The notes under the pieces are model-generated. The model searched no databases. It had not been told where the DNA came from and worked only from the letters and a program-made list of their open reading frames with translations. From assembly GCA_954871525.1 (NCBI GenBank), contig OX940866.1, positions 12,733,001 to 12,797,000 on the forward strand: a stretch of 64,000 bases of DNA, given 5' to 3'. Each line of letters opens with the position of its first letter. Within the stretch, counting starts at the first letter, position 1. The DNA is from Parietaria judaica (lineage: Eukaryota > Streptophyta > Magnoliopsida > Rosales > Urticaceae). The position numbers and the translations under genes were made by a program. This document shows, piece by piece, positions 10,885-22,014 of the stretch.

Positions 10885-13171
10885 ATGGACAAAGCTAATC
10901 GTGAAGCTAGAGAATTTTGTATACTCGACTATGGAACAACACATACAATATTGAAGCATAAAAAGTTTTCTCAAACATAAAATCAACACAAGCTAGTGTG
11001 GATACAATATCAGGTCCTGTATATCTGATTGAGGGAGTTGGTAAAGAAAATTTTACATTACCAAATGACACAATGTTTACCATAAACAATGTCTTATTCT
11101 CCCCAAGATCCAAAAGAAACCTGTTGAGTTTCAAGGATATATATTCTCATGAATTTGATACTCAATCTGCAACTGAGAACGTCATGAAATATATGTTTAT
11201 CATAATGCATAAATCGGGGAAGAAATACGTACTTGAAAAACTACCAATACTCCCTACATGATTGCATTTTACGTATATAAGTGCAATTGAATCAAATATG
11301 GTAGTTACCAAACCTTCAATATTTACCATATGGCATGACCGACTAGGTCATCCTGGTTCAACCATGATGCGAAGAATTATTGAAAATACACATGGGCATC
11401 CATTGAAGGACCAGAAGATCCCTCAACGAAAAATATTCCAGTGTAAACCTTGTTCTCTCAGAAAGTTAATCATTAGACCTTCAGCAGGAAAAGTTGAAAC
11501 AAAATCACCTATGTTCCTTGAGCGTATTCAAGGTGATATATGTGTGCCAATTCACCCACCGTGTGGACCATCTCGATACTTCATGGTATTGATAGATGCC
11601 TCTACCAAATGGTCACATGTGTGTTTGTTATCAACTCGCAATATGGCATTTGCTAAATTACACGCTCAGATAATCAAATTGCGAGCTCAATTTCTCGATT
11701 ATACGATCAAGAAAATCAGACTTGATAATGCCGGTGAATTCACATCCCAGGCATTCGATGATTATTGTATGTCAGTTGGGATTGATGTTGAGCATCATGT
11801 TGCTCATGTTCACAGACAAAATGGTCTGGCTGAATCATTGATCAAGCGCCTCCAGCTTATTGCTAGACCATTGATAATGAGAACAATGCTTCCTACTTCA
11901 GTATGGGGTCATGCAATATTACATCCTGCGGCATTAATTCGCATCAGACCAAGTGCATATCATAAATACTCCCCAATGCAACTTGTATTCAGCCAAGAAC
12001 CAAATATATCCCATCTACGGATTTTTGGTTGTGCTGTGTATGTGCCTATTGCACCACCCCAAAGAACAAAGATGGGGCCACAGAAAAGTCTTGTTATTTA
12101 TGTAGGCTTTGAAAGCCCATCTATTATTAAATACCTTGAACCTGGAACTGGGAATATTTGCACAACTCGTTGTGCTGATTGCTACTTTGATGAAGAAAAT
12201 TTCTCAACATTAGGGGAGAAAGAAAACAGCTGGAAAGAGAAATTACATGGTCTGTACCAACATTGTTGCATCTCGATCCTTACACAAAATAATGTGAAGG
12301 AAAAGTCCAAAGAATTTTGCATTTGCAAGATATAACAAATCAACTTCCTGATGCATTCACAGACATAAAGAGAGTGACTAAATCTCATATACCAGCTGAG
12401 AATGCTCCTGCCTAAATAGAGATTCCAAAAGGGCAAATTGAAAACAAAGTCACTCATGAAATCACAACACGCCTGAAGCGTGGGAGACCACTCGATTCCA
12501 AAGATAAAAATCCTCGGAAAAGAAAAGGAGCAGAGAAACAAAATTACCCCAATATGGAGGAACGTATTCCTGAAGAAATACGCGATCAAGAAAATAGAGA
12601 AATTTTGATTAATTATGCCAGTACATGTATAATGTGGAACCGAAATATGAACATCAATGATGCACTCTGTTACAGTTTGGCATGCGATGTTATGGACGAA
12701 AATAATGGGGATCCTGAACCACGATCTGTTACTGAGTGTAAAAATAGACGTGATTGGGCTGAATGGAAAAAGGCTATTGATGTTGAATTAGAATCACTTA
12801 ACGAACGCAATGTTTTTGGGCCTATAGTGCTCACACCTGAATATGTGAGACCTGTTGGATACAAATGGGTATTTGTACGAAAGAGAAATGAGAAAAATGA
12901 GATTGTGAGATACAAGGCTCGACTTGTTGCACAAGGTTTTTTTCAAAGGCCCGGAATTGACTTTGAGGAAACGTATTCTCTTCTCATGGATGAAATTACA
13001 TTAAGATACTTGATCAATCTAGCAGTTCATGAGAAACTGAATATGCACATCATGGAACTGCGGGGATCTCTTCATAAAGGTTCTCCCCACTTCCGTGTTC
13101 ATAAAACATGTTCACGACATTGGGATGCGAAAGCTACTGAGTTTATGAAGAAATCACTCGTGACTACATGA
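10885..13171 (+). pseudogene. copia pol remnant: protease, integrase, truncated RT
   Basis: The first ATG after the leader (10885) opens with a copia protease-like motif, LDYGTTHTILKHKKF, where the usual DSG/DCA catalytic triplet reads DYG. A frameshift near 10960 leads into the frame of 10998-12335, interrupted by a TGA at 11259. That frame has the GAG-pre-integrase zinc region (HDRLGH ... CKPC) and the integrase core with D in VLIDAST, D in RLDNAGEF and E in NGLAESLIKR, so the DDE triad survives. A later frame, 12554-13171, carries the N-terminal part of RVT_2 (PVGYKWVF, YKARLVAQGF). It stops before the YVDD catalytic motif and RNase H. Gag and its zinc knuckle are absent. Confidence 0.85.
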
Positions 13172-13293
13172 GGGGGAGCTATACGTGACTGTACTATTTC
13201 CCTTACTATAGTTTTTATCCCACTGAGTTTTTCCTAGTAAGGTTTTTAATGAGGCAGCATATACACGTAAATAATGAACATTCCAAGGGGGAG

Positions 13294-13597
13294 TGTTATG
13301 GATAATAATTGAAATGCTCATATAAGTACCAATTATTTATTTTTAATATACATTGGTAACATTAGTCAACAATTGTATGCTCTCAATTTAGTATAAATAC
13401 TAAATACCCCCTAAGTGGATGAATAAAATTCACCCTCACATTTCCGCACTTACATTCATCTCACCTTATCGTACTCTAAATCTTCTCCATTCTCTCTTCC
13501 ATAAATCATATTTCATACTCATCTATTATATCATATACCCATCACCAAATTTCTTACCACTAATTTTTTTTGGTGCAATGCTAGTGATTGTACAACA
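13294..13597 (+). repeat. copia 3' LTR
   Basis: Starts TGTTATGG directly after the purine tract and ends TACAACA. It is followed by gctac, the partner of the gttac found before the 5' LTR. Confidence 0.9.
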
Positions 13598-13602
13598 GCT
13601 AC

Positions 13603-14152
13603 TTCTATTCTATCGCAATTATAAAAAATATATAAAAAAAAAGTCTTTGAACTCTCAAAGTACTCTGTCTGTACTCACCTCACGGCTCACGTAATCATAT
13701 TGTAAAATAAAAGTAAAAATAAAAATAAAAATAAAAATGGCAACAGATAATTTAATTATTTACGAAACTGACCTTTCCCTCTCTCTCTCTCTCTCTCTCT
13801 AGAGAGACTCCAGATTTATTTTCAAGAAGAATACGATTGTTTCGCCTGTAATCTCTGGGGTTTCCCTCACTTTCCCGAGAAAATTTCCAGTCGGGTAAGC
13901 TAATTCCGTCTTCCTGGGAAATATTGCTCGATTTTTTGAATTTCCGACACGCATTTAGCTCGCTCAGTCACTGGCTCTACTTTACGATACTAGGAAACCA
14001 AGAAATTGTATCGACCGAAATCTAGATGATAGGGCTTATTCGAATTTCAGGCTCTGGAAATTCCTTGTATTTCAAGATTCACAGGTTTAGGAAATAAGCT
14101 AATGAGTTTTACAAGTTGTGTGTGTGTGATTCTTGGTTTCAGACTTGAAGTA
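13603..14152 (+). promoter_or_regulatory. Upstream region and leader of the SAP-like gene
   Basis: Contains an A-rich microsatellite (aaaataaaa repeats, 13705-13738) and a (CT)n run (about 13782-13801), both common near plant transcription starts. A leader intron is likely: a donor (gggtaagct, about 13894) and an acceptor (ttggtttcag, ending at 14142) lie just before the ATG at 14153. The transcription start itself cannot be fixed. Confidence 0.45.
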
Positions 14153-17100
14153 ATGGTGATAAAGGCAAAAAAGGGTTTCTATGACGACTTTTCGAGGAAG
14201 GAGCTTCAGAATATGTGCAAGATTTATGGTTTGCCCGCCAATAAATCGCACTCGGAATTGGAGAAATCACTGGTTTCCTTCTTGGAGGTACTGTTGTTAC
14301 CTTACTCAATCTGAAGCTGAGTTAATTTTGACTGCTTTCGGAAACAAATAAGTTTTCGGGAAGTGGGGTGGAACCCTCTGAATCTAGTTTCGGAGGGTAA
14401 TTTTCGTTGTCGGATGTTTATTGTTGCAAATCTTAATAGATTTAGTATCGATCAAGTTCATTCGTCTTCGCTAGAATGTATTTAATGATGTTGTTGTCTT
14501 GTTTCGTTTGTTTATTTTGTTTCCGTTACAAATATTTTAAGCGTCTTAACCATTGTCTTTTCTCGCAAAAGCTTACGCGACACCTCTTTAGGGAAGTCCA
14601 CATTTGTATAAAGAATACATTTTAGTAGGGAATTAACCGTTTCGATTGGTAAACTTCACAAGGTATCTCACTCAAAAAGCAAAGGAGGCGGTATATATCA
14701 GAGGAAGACCCTGCGAAAATGCTCTAATGAGAAGATTTTGAGTTTTTCAAGAGATGATATGGTGTATTTTAGTCCCGATAAGAGGGGAAAAGAAGGTGCT
14801 AGAGAGATTTCTTTAGATTCCCTTGTTGAAAGCTCTACAAAACCGCATCTTCCTCCTTTTGAGTTTCATGTCAGATCAGAAGAGGGGATCAGCCTTTTTG
14901 TTGACTTGAATTCAAGTCCATCAGATTGGACCGATAAATTAAGAAACGAAGTCCGCATATTTGAGAACGTACACAATAAAAACCTTCGAAGTCTGCATGA
15001 GGACTTGGGCTGCCTTAAAGAGAGCGGCAGAGAAATAAGGACCCCTTCTTCTCCAACTCCAAACACGTTAATTGAAAAGCCGGACGAGTCAAAGCTTGAT
15101 CCCTCGGACAAAGGTGAATCATCATTGGCTCCCCTGGTACCGCACGCATACTGTATTTCGGTAGATGAATCAGAGAAGTTGAAGGAAGATCAGCCACCTA
15201 AGGCATGTGGTCTGAATTCCAATCCACAAGATGTTATAACTTGTGTTGCTGACTCTTCTGCCGAGGCTGGGTGTACTATTGTTAGCGCTTCCGAATTTGT
15301 TGCCGGTAATGCTGAAACAAACTCCATGTATGATAGTGCGGTCAACAGTATATCTCGTCCGTCGGATCATTCCACATTGGAGCATACAAGTGCCGTTTTA
15401 AGTGGGTTTCAGAAGTCACATCTGCTAAATGATTCTAGTCTTCAGAAGCTTGCTGTGGACACCGGATGCTCGGAGCGTAGCTCTGTAGAGATGCAGTCAT
15501 CAGAAGCTGCAAGCTGCGACAAAGATGCATCATTTCTAAATTGCGAGAATGGTGGACAAATGGGCGGAGTTGACTTTGACCCGAAGAACAATATAGGGTA
15601 TGAAAAAAGTGGATTGACAAACTCAAGTGAGTCAAACGATGATGTTTGCCGGGAAGACTTGCCTGCTGCTGCGGAAGAAGGGGTATGAATGTCTCCCCCC
15701 TTATCTTCTGAAGAAGCGCTTCTTTTGCATGTATAGCTAGTTTTAATCACCCTAGTTACCAAGGGATCTCTTAGATACGGAAAGGATCTTAATTTCTTTT
15801 CTTCTCTTTAAATATATATATATATATATATTTTATAATTTTAGTCAATTTATTTCCCTTTGTGCAGGAATTTTTTTCTTAGCTTTCTTGTTAGCGATAT
15901 ATTGATTTCAGACTAATTTTTTTTCCCTTTAAGCATTCCCGCAAACATGAAACACGCTAGTTTGATTGGTTACCCATATTACATGAATGATTACTCAAGC
16001 GTCTTAGTTTTTCCTTCTCTATTGATAATTGTTGAGATAAATTTTATACTGTCGTTCTCTCTATACTAACGTTACACATTTATTCCATGTATATCAATTT
16101 GTAAACTCTTCATATCACTGGTTCCCATGACGTCTGATAATATCTTATGATTAACAGGAGAGGAGCAAAATCGTAAATGAGCGGGAGAGTTCAGAGTAAT
16201 ATCTCATTTAAATGAATCTTAAATTTGTACAGATTTTGTTTTCCTACTATCTGTAACTCAGTCCTTTCAGATGCTCAGAATTCACCGAGCCATCCGAGAA
16301 GACATGCGAGAATTCCGATAAATTTAGTGTTAAGGACGGGGTTCAGAGAAAAAGGAAGCACATCGAACGTGGACATCGAAGTGGCTATGTTGTAGCAAAT
16401 ACGAAGATTTTAAGAAGTATGAAGCGAATAACTAGATCCAAGCGGCGTTTGTCTAAGGTTTTTATCATATCTCCTTGACCTTATTATATATTTAATTTGC
16501 ACCTAATTTCTGAGTTTTTTTTTTTTTTTTTCTCTTAACAAATCTCGCAGTTGTTGTCTTTGATTCTCTTATGCTTTTAGCCTTTCATAAGTTAAAATAG
16601 AAGAAAATGTATGCGCCGGAGAAGTAGGTCGGGCTTTTATTAAACTATTTAACTTATTCTCTTTTATATTTGAATTTTATGTGTCGTGCTGAAGCAACGG
16701 TGGTAAAGAAACGACGTTGTATTTCTGTAATGATAATATCCGTTGCTTTCGAACCTTGATTATTCGCATAACTTTTTTTACTTGCTAGAAGTTTCTAGCT
16801 ATGGAATAGCCTATATAGTACTAGATCATATCGCGATTCATAGTGATGTCTTCGCTACTTAAGATCGTTTATAGTTTCAACCGTTCAAACATTTAATTAT
16901 CACTCGCATTACAAATTACAAAAAATATTTTTTTTTCTTCCTGATAAACGGTTTATTTCTAATCATGCTCAGTTTCCATTTCCAGTGAGTTAGAAGTTCG
17001 CATCGCCTGTACATTTGGTGCTTCTGTTTGACTCCGAGCATATTCTATCATCGAGAAGAACCCGATCTTCTGCAGTAAGTATCTATCACTTCCTTGTTTT

Positions 17101-17312
17101 CATAATTTTTAATGCTTTTACAAAGCTATTGTTTGCACTGTTCTTTATAAATTTCCTTTTAGCTCAATCCATTACTCGTTTTACGCCTTTACAAGCATGT
17201 TATATTTCCTCTCACTTCTCGTGGTCTGTAGCAGGCGCTTAATCTTGGCTTTTGTCGAGGGCAAGACGATTTTTTCGGAGAATATTCATTCCCAGACTTA
17301 GTATACACTTAG
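14153..17312 (+). CDS. Uncharacterised SAP-domain-like nuclear protein, about 512 aa
   Basis: Proposed exons are 14153-14287, 14663-15682, 16158-16195, 16271-16457, 16994-17074 and 17235-17312. All junctions are GT-AG and keep one frame, giving about 512 residues. Residues 8-45 (DFSRKELQNMCKIYGLPANK) look like a SAP-type helix-extended-helix, a DNA/RNA-binding fold. The long second exon (about 340 residues) is Ser/Glu/Asp-rich, low in hydrophobics and probably disordered. The C-terminal part is very basic (KRKHIERGHR, RSMKRITRSKRRLSK, SSRRTRSSA), consistent with nuclear localisation. There is no enzyme domain. The ATG at 14153 is chosen because it follows an intron acceptor and gives the SAP region directly. 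The last two exons are the least certain. I do not know a function; nucleic-acid binding is inferred from the SAP-like motif only. Confidence 0.65.
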
Positions 17313-20119
17313 CATCTTCAAGACTTTATATTACCAAAAGAATTATGACTAGAAAGCAAAAGAGAAATTACAGGGAAATTCAAATATTTTTTATTAATTT
17401 GATCAACTTATGTTCACTGATATGTGTTATGGCCTGTTAGGGTTATAATTATGATTTATGACTACAAGTATACTTGTTCGGGAACAACTATAATTGCTTC
17501 TTCGTCGTTTTTAAGTTGAATTTTCACGTCTACGATTGCCACTCCATACTGAGCTCTCTTTCCTGGCGTCCCCGTCTTAGGGCGACAACCTCCTCGCCTT
17601 CGTCGTATCCCCTCGTCGACGTCGTTATTGGAAGGGTAAATTGAAAAACTAATTGCCGAAAATACAATCAATTAGGGGTAAAGAAAAGAAACCGGTAATC
17701 AAATTTTTATTGGAAACCAGTTTGACTGATACCGATAAAATCAAAATTGAATACCCGGATCATATTGAAACATGGTTTTTAGTTTTAATACGAAAACAGC
17801 AACCCCATACCCGTTTATATCGCTTTGTTACAAAATCTTATTATATTTTTTTTATTGGTAATAGTCAATCTTACCAAGATATCAAAAATAAATTTTTATA
17901 TACTCTTCTGTCCAACGATTATTTTTTGGTAATGTTTAATGATGTAGATGTGGATGGTAAGAATTTGGAATGCAGAACAAAGAAGTGTAAGAACAAACCT
18001 ATTTTTATGAACTTTTGAATAATCACTTGTTGCTTCAGATTTTGTACGAATTTGTAACAGCTCTATCATTGTATTTATATACTTTGAGGCTTTACTTCTT
18101 TGTACAATGATTATTTGTAGTAGATCTTAGAATCGGTAAATGTGATTAAAAAAAACTCGATATGATCTCAACCGAAATCGAATACCAATTATACGGTAGA
18201 TGCAATTTTCGTCTTTTAAAATAGGGTATTTGTTTTTTATTGTAAAAATACCAAAATATCGCAATCTATTATTTTCAAATACCGCATTAAATACCCATTT
18301 GAGATATATACAAAAACGAAGAGATCTATGTGAGATATGGGGAGGAGTGACGGAGACCCGAGAGCAGGGAGACAACGGCCCGAGGGACTGAAAGGTGAGA
18401 CGGTGCTTGCAACATTGATCTTGACAACGTGATGCGCTCGCGGCGGAGCGATAGCTCTTACGGAGAAGAGATGACATCGACAATGAACGAGAGGAGGGAG
18501 CGAAATTAAAATAACCGTATATAGAATTATGTTTTATTTTTTTATTTGCTCTGTATAACTAATCAAGAAATAGAAAAATAAAGAGTATAATAGTGTCAAT
18601 TCACATGCTAGAGGAAAACTATATCTGTTTTTAGAATTTGAGAGTACATTTTTGCAAAAAATTAAAAAATAAGGATATAAAAAGCAAATTTCCCTAATAT
18701 TAATTCAACAATGTTGTTTCATGAAAGACCATTTTCTAATTTTGAACCTCAACGTACAATTTTTAAAGTAATCATCCTCTTTAAATCGTTTATCACGTTT
18801 AATTTCATACGTTCTTAAGTTTGAAATAATTATCCTCGTTATATTTTTTGATACATCTAATCGTATCTTCTTTAATTCCCTAATTTAAACATAATCATTG
18901 TTCTGTAACGTCCATATGCGCCATAATTTAACATTTAATTTTTTCTATAATTTAAGAGTGAATTAATCCAATATATCAAATACCAAAATTAAGCAGTTAA
19001 AATCAAATGCACATAATAAAAACCGACTACCTATATTTATATATCGTTTGGTAGCGGTATTCGGTGTTTTTGTTATCATTCAAAGCGGTAAATAAGGTTA
19101 AAATACCGATATTACAGCAACCGAATACCGAATATATCGTAAATGCGGTTTTAATATTTACAAAATAAGGTATTCAATTTTTTTTTATTTTCTATAAACA
19201 TATACGATATTTCAATTTATTATTTGTAAAACATTGCACGGGATACTCGATTGTTCACCCCGAGGTTTAGACATTACAATTTGAGAATAATTCTGCACCA
19301 AGATCTCGTTTCAAAGGTCATCAACACTATTTATTAAAAATTTACAGTTCATGTGAGAGTTGAGAGACTACAAGAAAGTCAACATCTTGTAGACCAGAAT
19401 CTTCCCACAAAAAAAATTAACATTTCCGTTTCTATATTATTATAAAATGGTTCAAGTTTTATTTTTCAATTAAAAAAGAGTTCTCTATCTAACATAGCTA
19501 ACGGTTTTTGTGTTGGTCAAATTGGATTTTCAATTTGTGTGGAAATATATGATTAAATAAATCATAGCCCTCTTGGCTCAAAAAGGAAGCCAATTTCCGG
19601 GATATAAGCTTCATGTTCACCGTTGATAAAAAAAAAATAAAAAAAAAATAATATTCACTTCATTTTGTTTGCATCTAATCCCAACATATATCCTATATTA
19701 TATTCTTTTCCTTGAGCATGTCAACTTTGAAATCTTTAAGAGTTTAAACTTTAAACTATCATTAATTATTAATTAAGTTAAGCTCAATCTTCCTCACAAC
19801 CCTCTCACAACTGTCATATTGTTTCATAGTTAATAGCGGTATATATACTCAATGTTTTGATATTTTAGTGGTATAATTCTCTTTCTCTCTCTCTTGCGTG
19901 CCGCCTGAAGATATCGTTGATTTTCCACAGATAAACTTAGTATTTTGCAACGAAATGTTGGGACCCCGCACCCGTGGCCGAAAGATCTGGACTCGCTCTT
20001 TCGGCCCATAGGAGAGAAGCCGAGCCCCACATTGTATTATTTTCAAAAGCCTCTAATTGAACTCGAGACAAAGACAAGACATATCCGGGAGCTTTGTAAA
20101 GTTTTATGAAGAGGTGTGT
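17313..20119. other. AT-rich intergenic DNA with old inverted-repeat elements
   Basis: No gene is supported. The 121-codon ORF at 17653-18018 has no recognisable domain and biased AT-rich composition. Words such as accggtaat, accgaat and aaataccgc recur in both orientations between 17690 and 18300 and again at 19040-19250. This suggests two eroded terminal-inverted-repeat elements, but no target duplication was found. A GA-rich stretch with balanced composition at 18340-18500 gives overlapping ORFs on both strands; none is convincing. Confidence 0.4.
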
Positions 20120-21656
20120 GAGGATTGAATTTCATCACTGGAGGAGTACCTAAAGGCCGTAAAGGATTTATACATGAATCGACTCCTATACAACAGAGAA
20201 AATTATCAGAGCATGACCAACATCCGACTTCATATAACCAGATTCACTACATAATTGATAGGTTTGATGAGTCAGCGGAGCGTGATTATACATTTCGGGT
20301 CAAACAAAGAGGTCTTTCCTCCTCCCTCACAGAAACCGGGAGGTTCTAGACATTATGAAACATCTACGTGGATTTCCAATCGTGACGTTTAGTGATATTG
20401 GGAGTCCAAAACTCGACAAAGATAACACGATGTATGGTCTTAAATTACCGACAATCTCTATTGTCTGTAGCAATCTGGACTCAGGTCGTACTCGTGCCTA
20501 TTCTAACACAATGCTAATGCTTGAACATGCAACAACCTATTTTCCCAGCTCGGATGCATGTCAGTAGTCACAAATCTGCCTTGTGAACCTTGTCCATAAT
20601 TTTGCAAAAACGTAAAATTTACACCTCTTGAATTTTGTAGGCTAGAAGTTGTTGATGGAATTTTTCAGGAGCCATTAGGTGGATCAGTTGTGGATCCATG
20701 TTGGACTTCGAATCGGATAAGGAGTGCTATCAAGGAAGCAACAACAACCCTTTCCGAATTAGATGCAAAAATGCTTCAGGAAAAGAAGAGGGAAAAATAA
20801 GAATTTTTATTTTATTTTATAAATCTTTCATTAGTCGAAGAAGAGCCTAAAACAAAACTGGACTTCCGAGTTTGAGGTCATCGAACGGAGTTTGGATAAA
20901 ATGATGTTGCTCCTCACAGAAACCGAGAAGTTCTAAACATGATAAAACATGCAAATTTATGTGGATTTCCAATTGTGATGTTCAGTGATATTGGGAGTCC
21001 AAAACTCGACAAAGATAACACGATGTATGGTCTTAAATTATTGATAATGCTTGACCATGCAATAAACTATTTGCCCAGCCTGGATGCATGACAACAATCA
21101 CAAAGCTGCCTTGTAAACCTTGTCCAAAAGTTTGCAAAAACGTAAACTTTACACCTCTTGAATTTTGTAGGTTAGAAGTTGTTGTTGGAATTTTTCAGGA
21201 GCCATTAGGTGGATCAGTTGTGGATCCATGTTGGACTTCGAGTCGGATAAGGAGTGCTATCGAGGAAGCAACAATGGCCCTTTCCGAATTATATGCAAAA
21301 ATGCTTCAGGAAGATAGGAGGGAGAAATAAGATTTTTTTTAATAAATATTTTATTAGTCGAAAAAGAGCCTAAAGAAAAACTGGACTTTCGAAAGAGAAA
21401 AATAAAAGAAGAGCGCTTGGAGTTGCTGGAGGCAATTTCCACAGAGGTGGAAAAAATACGAGATTCCGAGTTTGAGGACATCAAACGATGTTTGGATAAA
21501 ATGATGTTGCTTGGAACGTTAGCAAATGAAAAAGCAAAAGATGATGTTTTGGAAACTAAAAATTATTCGAAGAAGAAAAGGCGAGGGATAACAACAAGTG
21601 GGCCTAAGTATTATATATATATATTTTTCATATTTATGTTTTCTCTAAATGTGTGA
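20120..21656 (+). pseudogene. Broken ORF of unknown family, internally duplicated
   Basis: Several open stretches in different frames (20125-20349, 20355-20567, 21088-21330, 21417-21656) look like pieces of one former coding region. A block of about 590 bp is tandemly duplicated. The phrase agtccaaaactcgacaaaga occurs near 20404 and 20997, gagccattaggtggatcagt near 20670 and 21201, and gtttggataaaatgatgttg near 20890 and 21490. The second copy lacks about 60 bp present in the first. The best-preserved piece (80 codons from an ATG at 21088) reads CKNVNFTPLEFCRLEVVVG, then IEEATMALSELYAKMLQE, the latter helical. The piece at 21417 is Lys/Glu-rich and likely coiled coil. I do not recognise the family. 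Confidence 0.45.
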
Positions 21657-22014
21657 ATGTTGTTCAGTAGAGAATTGTTCTTATTATGTAATAACATTTT
21701 AAGTCATGCAAGAACATTTTTATTCTCCGTAATTTGCAATGTGTGAATGTTGGTCAGTTAAAAAAAAACCTATTTTTTTACGAATAAAGTTTTTAATATT
21801 CACTATTTTACTTCTCACTAAAAATTTATGTACTTTTTCAAAATTTTACAAGAATTTTGAATGTAATGTTGATAAAATTCCCTTTCTTTCTCTCGATATG
21901 AAATCCCTTTCTTTCTCTCTATGGGGTGACACGTTTCAAAGACTTAACAACACATTAAAATTCGTGTTAAAACAATTGAAAAGGTGGACGGAATTTTATA
22001 AAGAAATAAAATAG

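Larger units (their letters stand above)
10109..13597 (+). mobile_element. Defective Ty1/copia retrotransposon, 3.5 kb
   Basis: The LTRs begin TGTTATGGATAATAATTG and end TACAACA. They lie at 10109-10403 and 13294-13597, with a few substitutions and two small insertions between them. Flanking pentamers are gttac (10104-10108) and gctac (13598-13602), a 4/5 match to a target duplication. A polypurine tract (ccaagggggag, 13283-13293) precedes the 3' LTR. Each LTR has a TATA-like gtataaatac. The order protease, integrase, RT is that of copia. The element lacks any recognisable gag and the C-terminal RT/RNase H, and it carries frameshifts and stops, so it is non-autonomous. It ends about 0.55 kb upstream of the SAP-like gene. 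Confidence 0.92.

Noticed and set aside
17653..18018. 121-codon ORF, possible small gene
   Set aside because: AT-rich composition, no domain, and located in a region of inverted accggtaat words that looks like an eroded transposon.
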